Source: Nocardia speluncae NBRC 108251 (GTDB lineage Bacteria; Actinomycetota; Actinomycetes; Mycobacteriales; Mycobacteriaceae). From it: a DNA stretch of 64,000 nt. The position numbers were made by a program, and so were the translations under genes. The number at the start of each line of letters is the position of its first letter. Position 1 is the stretch's first letter. The stretch spans positions 434,001-498,000 of the forward strand of contig NZ_BDBZ01000002.1 of assembly GCF_001613245.1 (NCBI RefSeq), given 5' to 3'. Positions 31,190 through 39,316 of this stretch are shown in pieces. The notes below the pieces were generated by a model that was not told the DNA's origin, searched no databases, and saw only the letters and a list, made by a program, of their open reading frames with translations.

Positions 31190-34100
31190 TCAGGCATTGA
31201 AGTATTTTGCCTCCGGATGCAGCAGCACGAACGCATCGGTGGATTGTTCGGGATGCAGCTGCAGCTCCTCCGACAACGTGACACCGAGCCGCCCGGCGTC
31301 GAGCAGGTCCACCAGTTTGGCGCGATCCTCCAACTCCGGGCAGGCCCCGTAACCGAAGGAGTAACGCGCGCCGCGGTAACCGAGTTTGAAGTAGTCGGCC
31401 ACCTCCGCGGGGTCGGATTCGGCGATGGCGTGCCCGTCGAGGGTGAGCTCTTCCCGGATCCGGCGATGCCAGTATTCGGCGAGCGCCTCGGTGAGCTGGA
31501 CGCCGATTCCGTGCACCTCCAAATAATCCCGGTAGTTGTCGGCGGCGAACAGTTCGTTCGCGAAATCGGCGATCGGCTGCCCCATGGTGACCAACTGGAA
31601 CGGCAGTACATCCACCTGCCCGGTCTGCCGGGCGTGGTCGCGCGAGCGGATGAAATCGGCTACGCACAGGAACCGGTCGCGCTGCTGGCGCGGGAAGGTG
31701 AAGCGGTACCGCTGCGGCGCATCGGGGTTCGGTTCGGTGAGCACGACCACGTCGTCGCCCTCGGAGACCGCCGGGAAGTACCCGTACACCACCGCCGCGT
31801 GCTGCAGGACACCTTCGACGCTGAGCCGGTCCAGCCAGGCCCGTAGCCGCGGGCGGCCGTCGGATTCGACGAGTTCCTCGTAGCTGGGCCCTTCACTGCC
31901 GCGCTGCCCGCGCAGCCCCCACTGGCCGAGGAACAGGGCACGTTCGTCGAGCAGGCCCGAGTATTCCTGGACCGGCAGACCTTTCACCACGCGAGTCCCC
32001 CAGAACGGCGGAACAGGCACGGGGACATCAGCGGCCACATCCGACCGGGCGGGCACCTCTATCGGGGTTTCGGCGGCCCGCCGCTCCTCGGCGATCCGGC
32101 GCGAACGTTCGTGGCGGGCTTTCCGTTCGGCAGTCTTGCGCCGCCGCTCCTCCGCCTCCGGGCTGTCCGGGTCGGGTGCGGCCCCGCGTTTGACGGCCAT
32201 GATCTCGTCCATCAACCGCAAGCCTTCGAAGGCATCGCGGGCGTAGTGCACATCCCCCTCGTAGACATCGGTGAGATCGTTCTCCACATAGGAGCGGGTG
32301 AGCGCGGCGCCACCGAGCAGCACCGGGAACTGTTCGGCCACTCCCCTGCCGTTGAGTTCCTCCAGGTTCTCCTTCATCACCACGGTGGATTTCACCAGCA
32401 GACCCGACATTCCGATCACATCGGCCTTCTTGTCCACCGCGGCGTCGAGAATGCTGGCGATGGGCTGTTTGATCCCGAGGTTCACCACCTCGTAGCCGTT
32501 GTTGGAAAGGATGATGTCGACCAAGTTCTTGCCGATATCGTGCACATCGCCCTTGACGGTGGCCAGCACCACGCGACCTTTACCGCTGTCGTCGGTGGCC
32601 TCCATATACGGCTCCAGATGCGCCACGGCAGCTTTCATCACCTCGGCCGATTGAAGCACGAACGGCAGTTGCATCTGGCCCGACCCGAACAGCTCGCCGA
32701 CGGTCTTCATCCCCGACAGCAGCGTTTCGTTGATGATCTTCAGTGGCGGAACTTCACGCATCGCCTCGTCGAGGTCGCCCTCCATCCCGGCGCGTTCACC
32801 GTCGACGATGCGCCGCTCGAGGCGTTCGAACAGCGGCAGCGCGGCCAGTTCGTCGGCGCGCGAGGCCCGCGAATCGGCCGTCGACACACCCTCGAAAAGC
32901 TGCATGAGCATCTGCAGCGGGTCGTAGCCTTCGCGGCGGCGGTCGTAGATCAGGTCGAGGGCGATTTCGCGGTGCTCGTCCGGGATCCGGCTCATCGGCA
33001 GGATCTTGGAGGCGTGCACGATCGCACTGTCCAGGCCGGCCTGCACGCATTCGTGCATGAACACGGAGTTCAGCACCTGGCGGGCGGCGGGGTTCAGGCC
33101 GAAGGAGATATTCGACAGACCCAGCGTGGTCTGCACCCCGGGGTGGCGGCGTTTGAGTTCGCGGATGGCCTCGATGGTTTCCAGGCCGTCGCGCCGCGAT
33201 TCCTCCTGGCCGGTGCCGAGGGTGAAGGTCAGGGTGTCGATGATGATATCGCCGACATGCAGGCCCCAGTTGCCGGTGATATCGGCGATCAGCCGTTCGG
33301 CAATATCGACCTTGTGTTCGGCGGTCCGCGCCTGCCCCTCCTCGTCGATGGTCAGCGCGACCACTGCGGCGCCGTGTTCGGCGACCAGGCTCATGATCTG
33401 CTGGAACCGGGAGTCCGGCCCGTCGCCGTCCTCGTAGTTCACCGAGTTCACCGCGCAGCGCCCGCCGAGGCGCTCGAGCCCGGCCTGCAGCACGGGCGGC
33501 TCGGTGGAGTCGAGCATGATCGGCAAGGTGGAGGCGGTGGCCAGCCGGGACGCCAGTTCCGACATATCGGCGCTACCGTCGCGGCCGACGTAGTCGACGC
33601 ACAGGTCGAGCAGATGGGCGCCGTCACGGGTCTGGTCCTTGGCGATATCGAGGCATTTACCCCAGTCCTGGACCAGCATGGCCTCCCGGAACGCCTTCGA
33701 CCCGTTGGCGTTGGTGCGCTCACCGATCATCAGCACGCTGGCGTCCTGTTCGAACGGCACCGCGGTGTACATGCTGGAAATGCTCGGTTCCGGCTGCGGG
33801 GTACGGCGCTGCTCGATCGGCGGCAACGTGGTTTCCACCTCGCGGACGGCCTCGGCGACCTGCCGGATGTGCTCCGGGGTGGTGCCGCAGCAGCCGCCGA
33901 CCAGGGCCAGGCCGTAGTCGGCGACGAAACCACGCAGCGCCGCGGCCAGCTCCTCGGGGGTGAGTGGATACTCGGCGCCGTTGGCCCCGAGCACCGGCAG
34001 CCCGGCGTTGGGCATCACCGAGACGGGGATCCGGGCATGCTGGGAGAGGTAGCGCAGATGCTCGCTCATCTCGTCCGGGCCGGTCGCGCAGTTCAGCCCG

Positions 34101-34786
34101 ATCAGATCGATACCCAGCGGCTCCAGCGCGGTGAGCGCCGCACCGATCTCACTGCCGACCAGCATGGTGCCCGTGGTCTCGACCGTGACGTGGGTGATGA
34201 TCGGAATGCGGCGCCCGGCCTGTTCCATGGCCCGGCGAGTGCCGTTGATCGCCGCCTTGACCTGCAGCAGGTCCTGGCAGGTCTCGATCAGTACCGCGTC
34301 GGCGCCGCCGTCGAGCATGCCGAGCGCGGCCTCGGTGTAGGCGTCACGCAGGCTCACGTAGGGGGCGTGACCCAGGGTCGGCAGCTTGGTGCCCGGCCCC
34401 ATCGAGCCGAGGACATAACGAGGCACCCCGTCGGAGCCCGGCCCCATCTCGTCGGCGACCTCACGGGCCAGCCGGGTGCCCTTCTCGGACAGATCCCGGA
34501 TCCGGTCCGCGATATCGTAGTCGGCGAGGTTGGGCAGGTTGCAGCCGAAAGTGTTGGTTTCCACGGCGTCGGCGCCGGCCTCGAAATAGGCACGGTGGAT
34601 ATCGCGCAGCACCTCGGGACGGGTGTCGTTGAGGATCTCGTTGCATCCTTCGAGGCCGCGAAAATCGTCGAGGGTGAGATCCACGGCCTGCAACATCGTG
34701 CCCATGGCCCCGTCACCGATCACGACACGGCGGCTGAGCGTGTCGAGCAAGGTGGTGTCGAACTCGGCGGGGCGGGAGGCAGACAT
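31190..34786 (-). CDS. metH: cobalamin-dependent methionine synthase MetH
   Basis: Transfers a methyl group from methyltetrahydrofolate through cobalamin to homocysteine. The 1198-residue protein has the homocysteine domain with zinc cysteines in GLNCATG (about 233) and GGCCGTTP (299-300), the pterin domain (about 340-630), the B12 cap and B12 domains with DVHDIGK (747-753), and a C-terminal activation domain. A charged linker of about 60 residues rich in Arg/Glu lies before the activation domain. ATG 34786 was chosen; an ATG at 34810 is possible. It diverges from the PAC2 gene, as Rv2124c-Rv2125. Confidence 0.96.
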   Translation of the reverse strand: MSASRPAEFDTTLLDTLSRRVVIGDGAMGTMLQAVDLTLDDFRGLEGCNEILNDTRPEVLRDIHRAYFEAGADAVETNTFGCNLPNLADYDIADRIRDLSEKGTRLAREVADEMGPGSDGVPRYVLGSMGPGTKLPTLGHAPYVSLRDAYTEAALGMLDGGADAVLIETCQDLLQVKAAINGTRRAMEQAGRRIPIITHVTVETTGTMLVGSEIGAALTALEPLGIDLIGLNCATGPDEMSEHLRYLSQHARIPVSVMPNAGLPVLGANGAEYPLTPEELAAALRGFVADYGLALVGGCCGTTPEHIRQVAEAVREVETTLPPIEQRRTPQPEPSISSMYTAVPFEQDASVLMIGERTNANGSKAFREAMLVQDWGKCLDIAKDQTRDGAHLLDLCVDYVGRDGSADMSELASRLATASTLPIMLDSTEPPVLQAGLERLGGRCAVNSVNYEDGDGPDSRFQQIMSLVAEHGAAVVALTIDEEGQARTAEHKVDIAERLIADITGNWGLHVGDIIIDTLTFTLGTGQEESRRDGLETIEAIRELKRRHPGVQTTLGLSNISFGLNPAARQVLNSVFMHECVQAGLDSAIVHASKILPMSRIPDEHREIALDLIYDRRREGYDPLQMLMQLFEGVSTADSRASRADELAALPLFERLERRIVDGERAGMEGDLDEAMREVPPLKIINETLLSGMKTVGELFGSGQMQLPFVLQSAEVMKAAVAHLEPYMEATDDSGKGRVVLATVKGDVHDIGKNLVDIILSNNGYEVVNLGIKQPIASILDAAVDKKADVIGMSGLLVKSTVVMKENLEELNGRGVAEQFPVLLGGAALTRSYVENDLTDVYEGDVHYARDAFEGLRLMDEIMAVKRGAAPDPDSPEAEERRRKTAERKARHERSRRIAEERRAAETPIEVPARSDVAADVPVPVPPFWGTRVVKGLPVQEYSGLLDERALFLGQWGLRGQRGSEGPSYEELVESDGRPRLRAWLDRLSVEGVLQHAAVVYGYFPAVSEGDDVVVLTEPNPDAPQRYRFTFPRQQRDRFLCVADFIRSRDHARQTGQVDVLPFQLVTMGQPIADFANELFAADNYRDYLEVHGIGVQLTEALAEYWHRRIREELTLDGHAIAESDPAEVADYFKLGYRGARYSFGYGACPELEDRAKLVDLLDAGRLGVTLSEELQLHPEQSTDAFVLLHPEAKYFNA

Positions 34787-34863
34787 GGATTCCAGACTAG
34801 TGGGCGCCACCGTGACGATGTTCGCCTAGTTCACACCTGTGGGGGCGGCCACAGCCGGCATCC

Positions 34864-34908
34864 GGTGTGACCGGCCGCCCACTGTCCTACCGGGCGGCCG
34901 GTCACACC
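34864..34908. promoter_or_regulatory. large perfect hairpin between metH and the PAC2 gene
   Basis: A perfect 17-base inverted repeat (34864-34880 and 34892-34908; arms begin GGTGTGACC and end GGTCACACC) with an 11-base loop lies between two divergent genes. If transcribed it would sit in the metH leader, about 78-122 bases before its ATG. It is not a recognisable B12 or SAM riboswitch. It could be an attenuator or a protein-binding palindrome. Confidence 0.5.
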
Positions 34909-35041
34909 CGGCGGGAAAACCGCGAGCCGGCGGGCACTCGCGCCTCGGGCCACCACCGCGCAGGCCCGGCGACCGGCCGCGACAGGCGCGGGAGGACCGA
35001 TACTGCGCGCCGGTCGCGACCAGCACCGTAGGCTGACTGAG

Positions 35042-35929
35042 GTGAGCTCGAGTGAATCTCCGGTGGATCGGGAACTGCCCGCGTTGCGCAACCCGGTGCT
35101 CGTCGCCGCTTTCGAGGGCTGGAACGACGCTGGTGATGCGGCCAGCGGCGCGGTCGAGCACCTGGAGTTGATCTGGGATGCGCGGCCACTGGCCGAACTC
35201 GATTCCGAGGACTACTACGACTATCAGGTGAACCGGCCGATGGTCCGGCAGGTGGAGGGCGTCACCCGCGAGATCGTCTGGCCGGCGACGGTGCTGTCGG
35301 TGTGCTCCCCGCCCGGCAGCGACCGCGATGTGGTCCTGCTGCGCGGTATCGAACCCAATATGCGGTGGCGCCGGTTTTGCGCGGACCTACTGGAGCTCAT
35401 CGATCAGCTCGGAGTAGAGACAGTGGTCATCCTGGGTGCACTGCTGGCGGATACCCCGCATACCCGGCCCGTGCCGGTGACGGGTTCGGCCTACAGCAAA
35501 GAAGCGGCCGAACGCTTCAATCTGGAACAGACCCGCTACGAGGGCCCGACGGGGATCACCGGCGTGCTGCAGGACCAGTGCGTGAAGGCCGGGATCCCGG
35601 CGGTGTCGTTCTGGGCGGCGGTTCCGCATTACGTCTCCCAGCCGCCGAACCCGAAGGCCACGATCGCACTGCTGCACCGGGTGGAGGATGTTCTCGATAT
35701 CGAGGTGCCGATGCGGGAGCTGCCGCAGCAGGCCGAGGAGTGGGAGTCGACGGTGAACGAGATGACCGTCGCCGACGAGGAGATCGCCGAGTACGTCCAT
35801 TCCCTCGAGGAGCGCGGCGATGCCGCGATCGACGTGAACGAGGTCATGGCCAAGATCGATGGTGATGCCATCGCGGCCGAATTCGAGAAGTATCTGCGCC
35901 GGCGGGGGCCCGGCGGCTTCGGGCGCTGA
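35042..35929 (+). CDS. PAC2 family protein
   Basis: Protein of 295 residues of the PAC2 (proteasome assembly chaperone 2-like) family. Visible are VLVAAFEGWNDAGDAASGAV at the N-terminus, VVILGALLADTPHTRPVPVTG and a coiled acidic C-terminal third. In actinobacteria a proteasome-assembly role is not established. Homologue of Rv2125 by position. GTG 35042 is the start. Confidence 0.9.
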   Translation: MSSSESPVDRELPALRNPVLVAAFEGWNDAGDAASGAVEHLELIWDARPLAELDSEDYYDYQVNRPMVRQVEGVTREIVWPATVLSVCSPPGSDRDVVLLRGIEPNMRWRRFCADLLELIDQLGVETVVILGALLADTPHTRPVPVTGSAYSKEAAERFNLEQTRYEGPTGITGVLQDQCVKAGIPAVSFWAAVPHYVSQPPNPKATIALLHRVEDVLDIEVPMRELPQQAEEWESTVNEMTVADEEIAEYVHSLEERGDAAIDVNEVMAKIDGDAIAAEFEKYLRRRGPGGFGR

Positions 35930-35959
35930 GGGGGGACGCCGAGCCGCCGGGCCGCCGGT

Positions 35960-36265
35960 TCAGCTCGCCACCGACCAGATTCGGGCGGCGGCGTCGTTGG
36001 CCAGTTTCGCGATCAGCAGTTCGCGTGGAATGGTCTGGCCGGTGAGGTGATCGAGCGAAGGCACCACCACGTGGTGGGCATCCGCCCGTTGGAGTTCCCG
36101 GGTCAGTTCGGCGAATGCCGTTCCGTCACCCGCATGCGATTCGTGGAATGTCGCGGCGAAGCATAATCCGTGGGCATCGGCGAGCTCGCGTAGCGCGGCC
36201 TCCATATCGTCGCCGTCGCCCGCGGCCAGATCGTCGCGTAAATACCCATATACCAACGCTTCCAC
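35960..36265 (-). CDS. small resolvase-like protein without recognisable catalytic serine
   Basis: Protein of 101 residues resembling the N-terminal domain of serine recombinases: VYGYLRDDLA at the start, a middle FAATFHES, and ADAHHVVVPSLDHLTGQ near the end (resolvase pattern VVVxxLDRLxR). The Ser of the YxRVSxxxQ motif is absent and there is no DNA-binding domain, so recombination activity is unlikely. GTG 36265 has AGGAGG five bases upstream. It diverges from the XRE-TPR regulator at 36478 and resembles the protein at 38475, which also neighbours a regulator. Confidence 0.7.
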   Translation of the reverse strand: MEALVYGYLRDDLAAGDGDDMEAALRELADAHGLCFAATFHESHAGDGTAFAELTRELQRADAHHVVVPSLDHLTGQTIPRELLIAKLANDAAARIWSVAS

Positions 36266-36477
36266 CCGAACCTCCTGAATCCTTCCCCGCGCGAGGCGGG
36301 GAACCATTTCCTGCTCCGGGATCTCCTCCCGCGTTCGCGGGGGTGTTGCTTGAACCGGTACGGAACCGGTTCGATTCGAGCATGACCGACGGCGAACGCA
36401 CGCAGAAGAGGTCATGCGGGGGACATCTTCATGCCCTATGGGGTCCACGAAAAGTTTGCTGGTGCAATACTGGCGGC

Positions 36478-37710
36478 GTGACTGCTGCTGAAGATCGTCC
36501 GCTGTGGGCCATCCGGATGCGCTCGGAACGCGATGCGCGTGGGTGGTCACAGGCCGAGGCGGTACGCGCGCTACGCGCCAAATCATCCCAGAACCTACCG
36601 ACCGACAGCACCCTGCTACGCAATTGGCGGCGTTGGGAATCGGGCGAATCCCGCCCCGACGATTTCTACGCTCCCCTCATCGCCGCCGCTTTCGACACCG
36701 TCGCCCCGGCCTTCTTTCCCAAGGCGCGCCCGAGCCGCGACGACGAATTACTCACCGCCACCGGGATGGACACGCTCGAATTCATGGGACGGCTACGGAT
36801 GTCCGATGTTTCGACCGCCACCCTCGACGCCGTCCGGATCACCGCCGAACGCCTGTGCCGTGACTACGCCTCCACCGATGCCCACCAACTCCACCGTGAG
36901 GCATCGGGCTGGCTACGGCGGATCGCGGCCCTGCTCGACAGCCGGCTGACGCTGGCCCAGCACAAAGAAGTCCTCGAGCTGGCAGGGTGGGTCGCCCTGC
37001 TGCTCGGCTGCCTCGAATACGATCTCGGCCGCCGCGGCGGCGCCGAGGCCACCCGGCGGGCCGCCCGATCCCTCGGCCTGGAATCCGGCAATATCGAAAT
37101 CATCGGATGGAGTTCGGAACTGGCGGCCTGGTTCGCGCTCACCCAGGGCAACAACCGCGGTGTCATCCAGGCCGTCGATTCGGTACCGCCGGAATGCGCC
37201 GACAGCGGCGTCGGCGTCCAGCTCGCCGCCCAGCGCGCCAAAGCCTGGGCACGCCTGGGCGACCGCACCGCGGTGGACGCGGCACTGGCACAGGGCCGGA
37301 TGCTGCTGGACCGGCTCGGGCATCCCGAGGACCTGGAGAACCATTTCGTCGTCGACCCGCAGAAATTCGATTTCTATGCCATGGACTGCTGCCGGGTGGT
37401 CGGCGACGATATGCGGGCCGAACGGTTCGCCCGTGCCGTACTGGCCGATTCCACCACCCTCGACGGCACGGTCCGCAACCCGATGCGGGTCGCCGAAGCC
37501 CACCTCACCCTGGCGATGGTGGCCGCCCGCGGCCGCGATCTCGAACTGGCGGTCTCGGAGGGGCTGCAAGCCTTCGAATCGAAACGCCGGTCGCTGCCCT
37601 CACTGTTGTGCATCGGCGGCGAGGTCGGACGGGAATTGATGGCGCACTTCCCCGACGATCCGCGGACTCAGGAGTACCTGGACGAACTCCGCGCAGTATC
37701 CGGCACCTGA
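36478..37710 (+). CDS. XRE-type regulator with TPR-like repeats
   Basis: Protein of 410 residues. The N-terminus is an XRE-like helix-turn-helix (AIRMRSERDARGWSQAEAV, then LLRNWRRWESGE); the rest is helical and TPR-like (ELAGWVALLLGCLEYDLG, ELAAWFALTQGNN, KAWARLGDRTAVDAAL). Such proteins are common in Nocardia and Streptomyces and may respond to peptides or partner proteins. GTG 36478 was chosen; no binding site precedes it, so the message may be leaderless. It diverges from the resolvase-like gene. Confidence 0.8.
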   Translation: MTAAEDRPLWAIRMRSERDARGWSQAEAVRALRAKSSQNLPTDSTLLRNWRRWESGESRPDDFYAPLIAAAFDTVAPAFFPKARPSRDDELLTATGMDTLEFMGRLRMSDVSTATLDAVRITAERLCRDYASTDAHQLHREASGWLRRIAALLDSRLTLAQHKEVLELAGWVALLLGCLEYDLGRRGGAEATRRAARSLGLESGNIEIIGWSSELAAWFALTQGNNRGVIQAVDSVPPECADSGVGVQLAAQRAKAWARLGDRTAVDAALAQGRMLLDRLGHPEDLENHFVVDPQKFDFYAMDCCRVVGDDMRAERFARAVLADSTTLDGTVRNPMRVAEAHLTLAMVAARGRDLELAVSEGLQAFESKRRSLPSLLCIGGEVGRELMAHFPDDPRTQEYLDELRAVSGT

Positions 37711-37748
37711 ACTGTTCCGTGGGCGTACGCCCGGCGCGGATTCACACC

Positions 37749-38270
37749 TCAGCGGTGGGCGGCGTCGGGCACCCGCGCCGGACAGGCCGTCCCCGGGAGG
37801 GTGACCAGCTCGAAATGCCACCATTCGTTGTCGAACGTTCGGCACAGTCCCCACCGGTTACCGTTGGCTTCCAGCCATGCGGCACCGTCGCGCGGCGCGA
37901 TATCGACGGCCCGGCCGGTGACATGCGTGGACTCCTCCGGCGGCAACACCCAGCGGCGGGTTTCTTCCGGCGTGCCGTAGGTGCGCAGCCCGTCCTCCCA
38001 CATCGCCTGCTGTTCGGCCGGGCTGCGATAGCCGGAATTGATCCACATCGGTACACCCGCGGCATGCGCTTCCCGCTCGGCCATGGTGTACGCGAGCGCC
38101 AGCAACGGATCGAGCCCCTCGGTCCCCGCCGCCGCGGTCTCCGTCAGGGGCGGCACCGGAAAGGGAGAGGCGGCGGCTTCGGCACCACCGAAGGCGAGCA
38201 CACCGGCAGCTACCGCCGACACCGCCGCCGCGGCGGCACGACCAGCTTTCGCCGACAGAGGAAAGGGCAT
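37749..38270 (-). CDS. exported M15 D-Ala-D-Ala carboxypeptidase (VanY-like)
   Basis: Secreted zinc peptidase of 173 residues acting on peptidoglycan stem peptides. A signal peptide (about 1-34, ending GGAEAAA) is followed by the M15 motifs: INSGYRSPAEQQAMW, the zinc site STHVTGRAVDIAP (His and Asp ligands) and EWWHFELV (third His). ATG 38270 is used; GTG 38291 would add seven residues. Its neighbours are regulators, with no vancomycin-resistance genes, so ordinary wall maintenance is more likely than resistance. Confidence 0.85.
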   Translation of the reverse strand: MPFPLSAKAGRAAAAAVSAVAAGVLAFGGAEAAASPFPVPPLTETAAAGTEGLDPLLALAYTMAEREAHAAGVPMWINSGYRSPAEQQAMWEDGLRTYGTPEETRRWVLPPEESTHVTGRAVDIAPRDGAAWLEANGNRWGLCRTFDNEWWHFELVTLPGTACPARVPDAAHR

Positions 38271-38398
38271 GCGGATGATCTTATCGACCACTACCTGCCC
38301 CGACCGGCTGCGTTACCGATGAGCTGCACAGATGTGATTCCACGCAAAGCCGACCACATGGCCGGTTGCCGTCCCCCTGGCCGGGGACTACGCCCGGT

Positions 38399-38482
38399 TC
38401 AGGGTCCTTGGTCGGGCCACCACAGGGCGATGGTGAGACCGAGTAGGCCGAGCACGAGCTGCACCAGTGCCACGTCAGCCAT
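38399..38482 (-). CDS. 27-residue membrane peptide
   Basis: A short frame starting ATG 38482 overlaps the stop of the 111-residue gene by eight bases (ATGGCTGA). It encodes a peptide beginning MADVALVQLVLGLLGL and ending in WWPDQGP, one hydrophobic segment with a tryptophan belt. The overlap suggests translational coupling. The size makes chance possible; the transmembrane pattern and position are the reasons to keep it. Confidence 0.4.
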   Translation of the reverse strand: MADVALVQLVLGLLGLTIALWWPDQGP

Positions 38483-38810
38483 TCACCTGCTGCTCATGTC
38501 CGTCCGGCTCCCCGACCCAACGGTGCCCGCGTGGGTACAGCCGCATCGGGGTGATGAGCGCGGCGTTATCGGTGACGAGGTGGCGGATCGCATCGACGTG
38601 CTCGAAGCCCGGCACGACAACGGCGGCCGCGCCGTGCTCACCCGCGTGCCGGGCCAATGCCAGCGCGGCAACTTTCGGCCCCGAATCCGTGAACACGGTG
38701 AACACGAGCCGATAGCCGTGCCTTTCCGCTAGCGCGTACAAGTCGACCACGGATACCGCAACGTCACGCCGGACCAGCGCGACTGCCTTGGGACGCTCAT
38801 CGGTGGTCAC
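38475..38810 (-). CDS. small resolvase-like protein, second copy
   Basis: Protein of 111 residues with the same build as the product of 35960-36265: an N-terminal strand (AVALVRRDVAVSVVDLYALA), YRLVFTVFTDSG, and AAAVVVPGFEHVDAIRHLV. Again no catalytic serine or DNA-binding domain is seen. The GTG start at 38810 lies inside the end of the upstream 65-residue gene (14-base overlap) and its own end overlaps a 27-residue peptide, forming a tight three-gene unit. Function unknown. Confidence 0.65.
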   Translation of the reverse strand: MTTDERPKAVALVRRDVAVSVVDLYALAERHGYRLVFTVFTDSGPKVAALALARHAGEHGAAAVVVPGFEHVDAIRHLVTDNAALITPMRLYPRGHRWVGEPDGHEQQVNG

Positions 38811-38994
38811 GTGAATCCTCCGAGTCCGCGCACCAGCGACGCACGGCCGCTGCGATGCACTCCAACCGCTCGACCGGCGGCAGCACCGCTACAGGCCCTT
38901 CCGGGATCCCGAAAGATCCGCGAACCCGCTTCGGTAGCAGCCCAGGCCCGGTCCCGATGGATCGGCTACACCCTTGAAACCCGCTGACAGACAT
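38797..38994 (-). CDS. hypothetical protein of 65 residues
   Basis: ATG 38994 has AGGGGA five to six bases upstream. The product is basic in the middle (LLPKRVRGSFGIPEG), then PPVERLECIAAAVRRWCADSE, which could form one amphipathic helix with two cysteines. No family recognised. It leads the minus-strand unit with 38475 and 38399 and diverges from the DUF5753 regulator at 39317, a common arrangement for regulated partners. Confidence 0.55.
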   Translation of the reverse strand: MSVSGFQGCSRSIGTGPGLLPKRVRGSFGIPEGPVAVLPPVERLECIAAAVRRWCADSEDSRDHR

Positions 38995-39215
38995 GAGTTG
39001 TCCCCTACTCCTGGAATAGTCTTGGCAAGCACCCGGCGCAGGGTCCGGCACGGCATCAGCGACCGAACTGTGAATGCTGGACCGCCAGTTCGCGGCGCTC
39101 CTGGCGTTGAACTGGTGTCTCCCAGTGGTTCTGGGAGGTGGCCTGCGCCGGGTGCGCCATCAGTAGACAAGGGCTACAGCCGCTATTGGAAGCTTCCGAT
39201 GCGTCAATTCCTCAG

Positions 39216-39239
39216 AAAATCTGCAACATTCCAGATTTT
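39216..39239. promoter_or_regulatory. inverted repeat upstream of the DUF5753 regulator
   Basis: Perfect arms AAAATCTG (39216-39223) and CAGATTTT (39232-39239) with an 8-base spacer lie 78 bases before the regulator ATG, in the 322-base divergent gap 38995-39316. It is AT-rich against a GC-rich background. A palindrome GGAAGCTTCC (39188-39197) is nearby. It is a candidate operator for the adjacent XRE protein. Confidence 0.45.
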
Positions 39240-39316
39240 GCCCCCGCGCCTTCCAGTACGAGTCACACTGCGTTCCGGTGCGGGATGTGGAGGCCCGCAC
39301 AAAGGGGAGAGAGAGC

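Noticed and set aside
32111..34870. Plus-strand frame of 919 codons
   Set aside because: Antisense to metH, with low-complexity His/Gly/Gln composition; the minus strand encodes a complete MetH.
34787..35041. Cobalamin riboswitch upstream of metH
   Set aside because: None of the conserved B12-box or core motifs could be seen on the minus strand; only a simple hairpin is present.
36280..36350. Two short hairpins (CCCCGC-GCGAG-GCGGGG and CCCGCG-TT-CGCGGG) resembling type I-E CRISPR repeats
   Set aside because: Only two units, about 42 bases apart instead of about 61, with different flanks, and no cas genes in the window. More likely structures in the leaders of the two divergent genes.
37749..38270. 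Vancomycin-resistance role for the VanY-like peptidase
   Set aside because: No vanS/vanR or vanHAX genes nearby; single M15 carboxypeptidases are common in actinomycete cell-wall maintenance.
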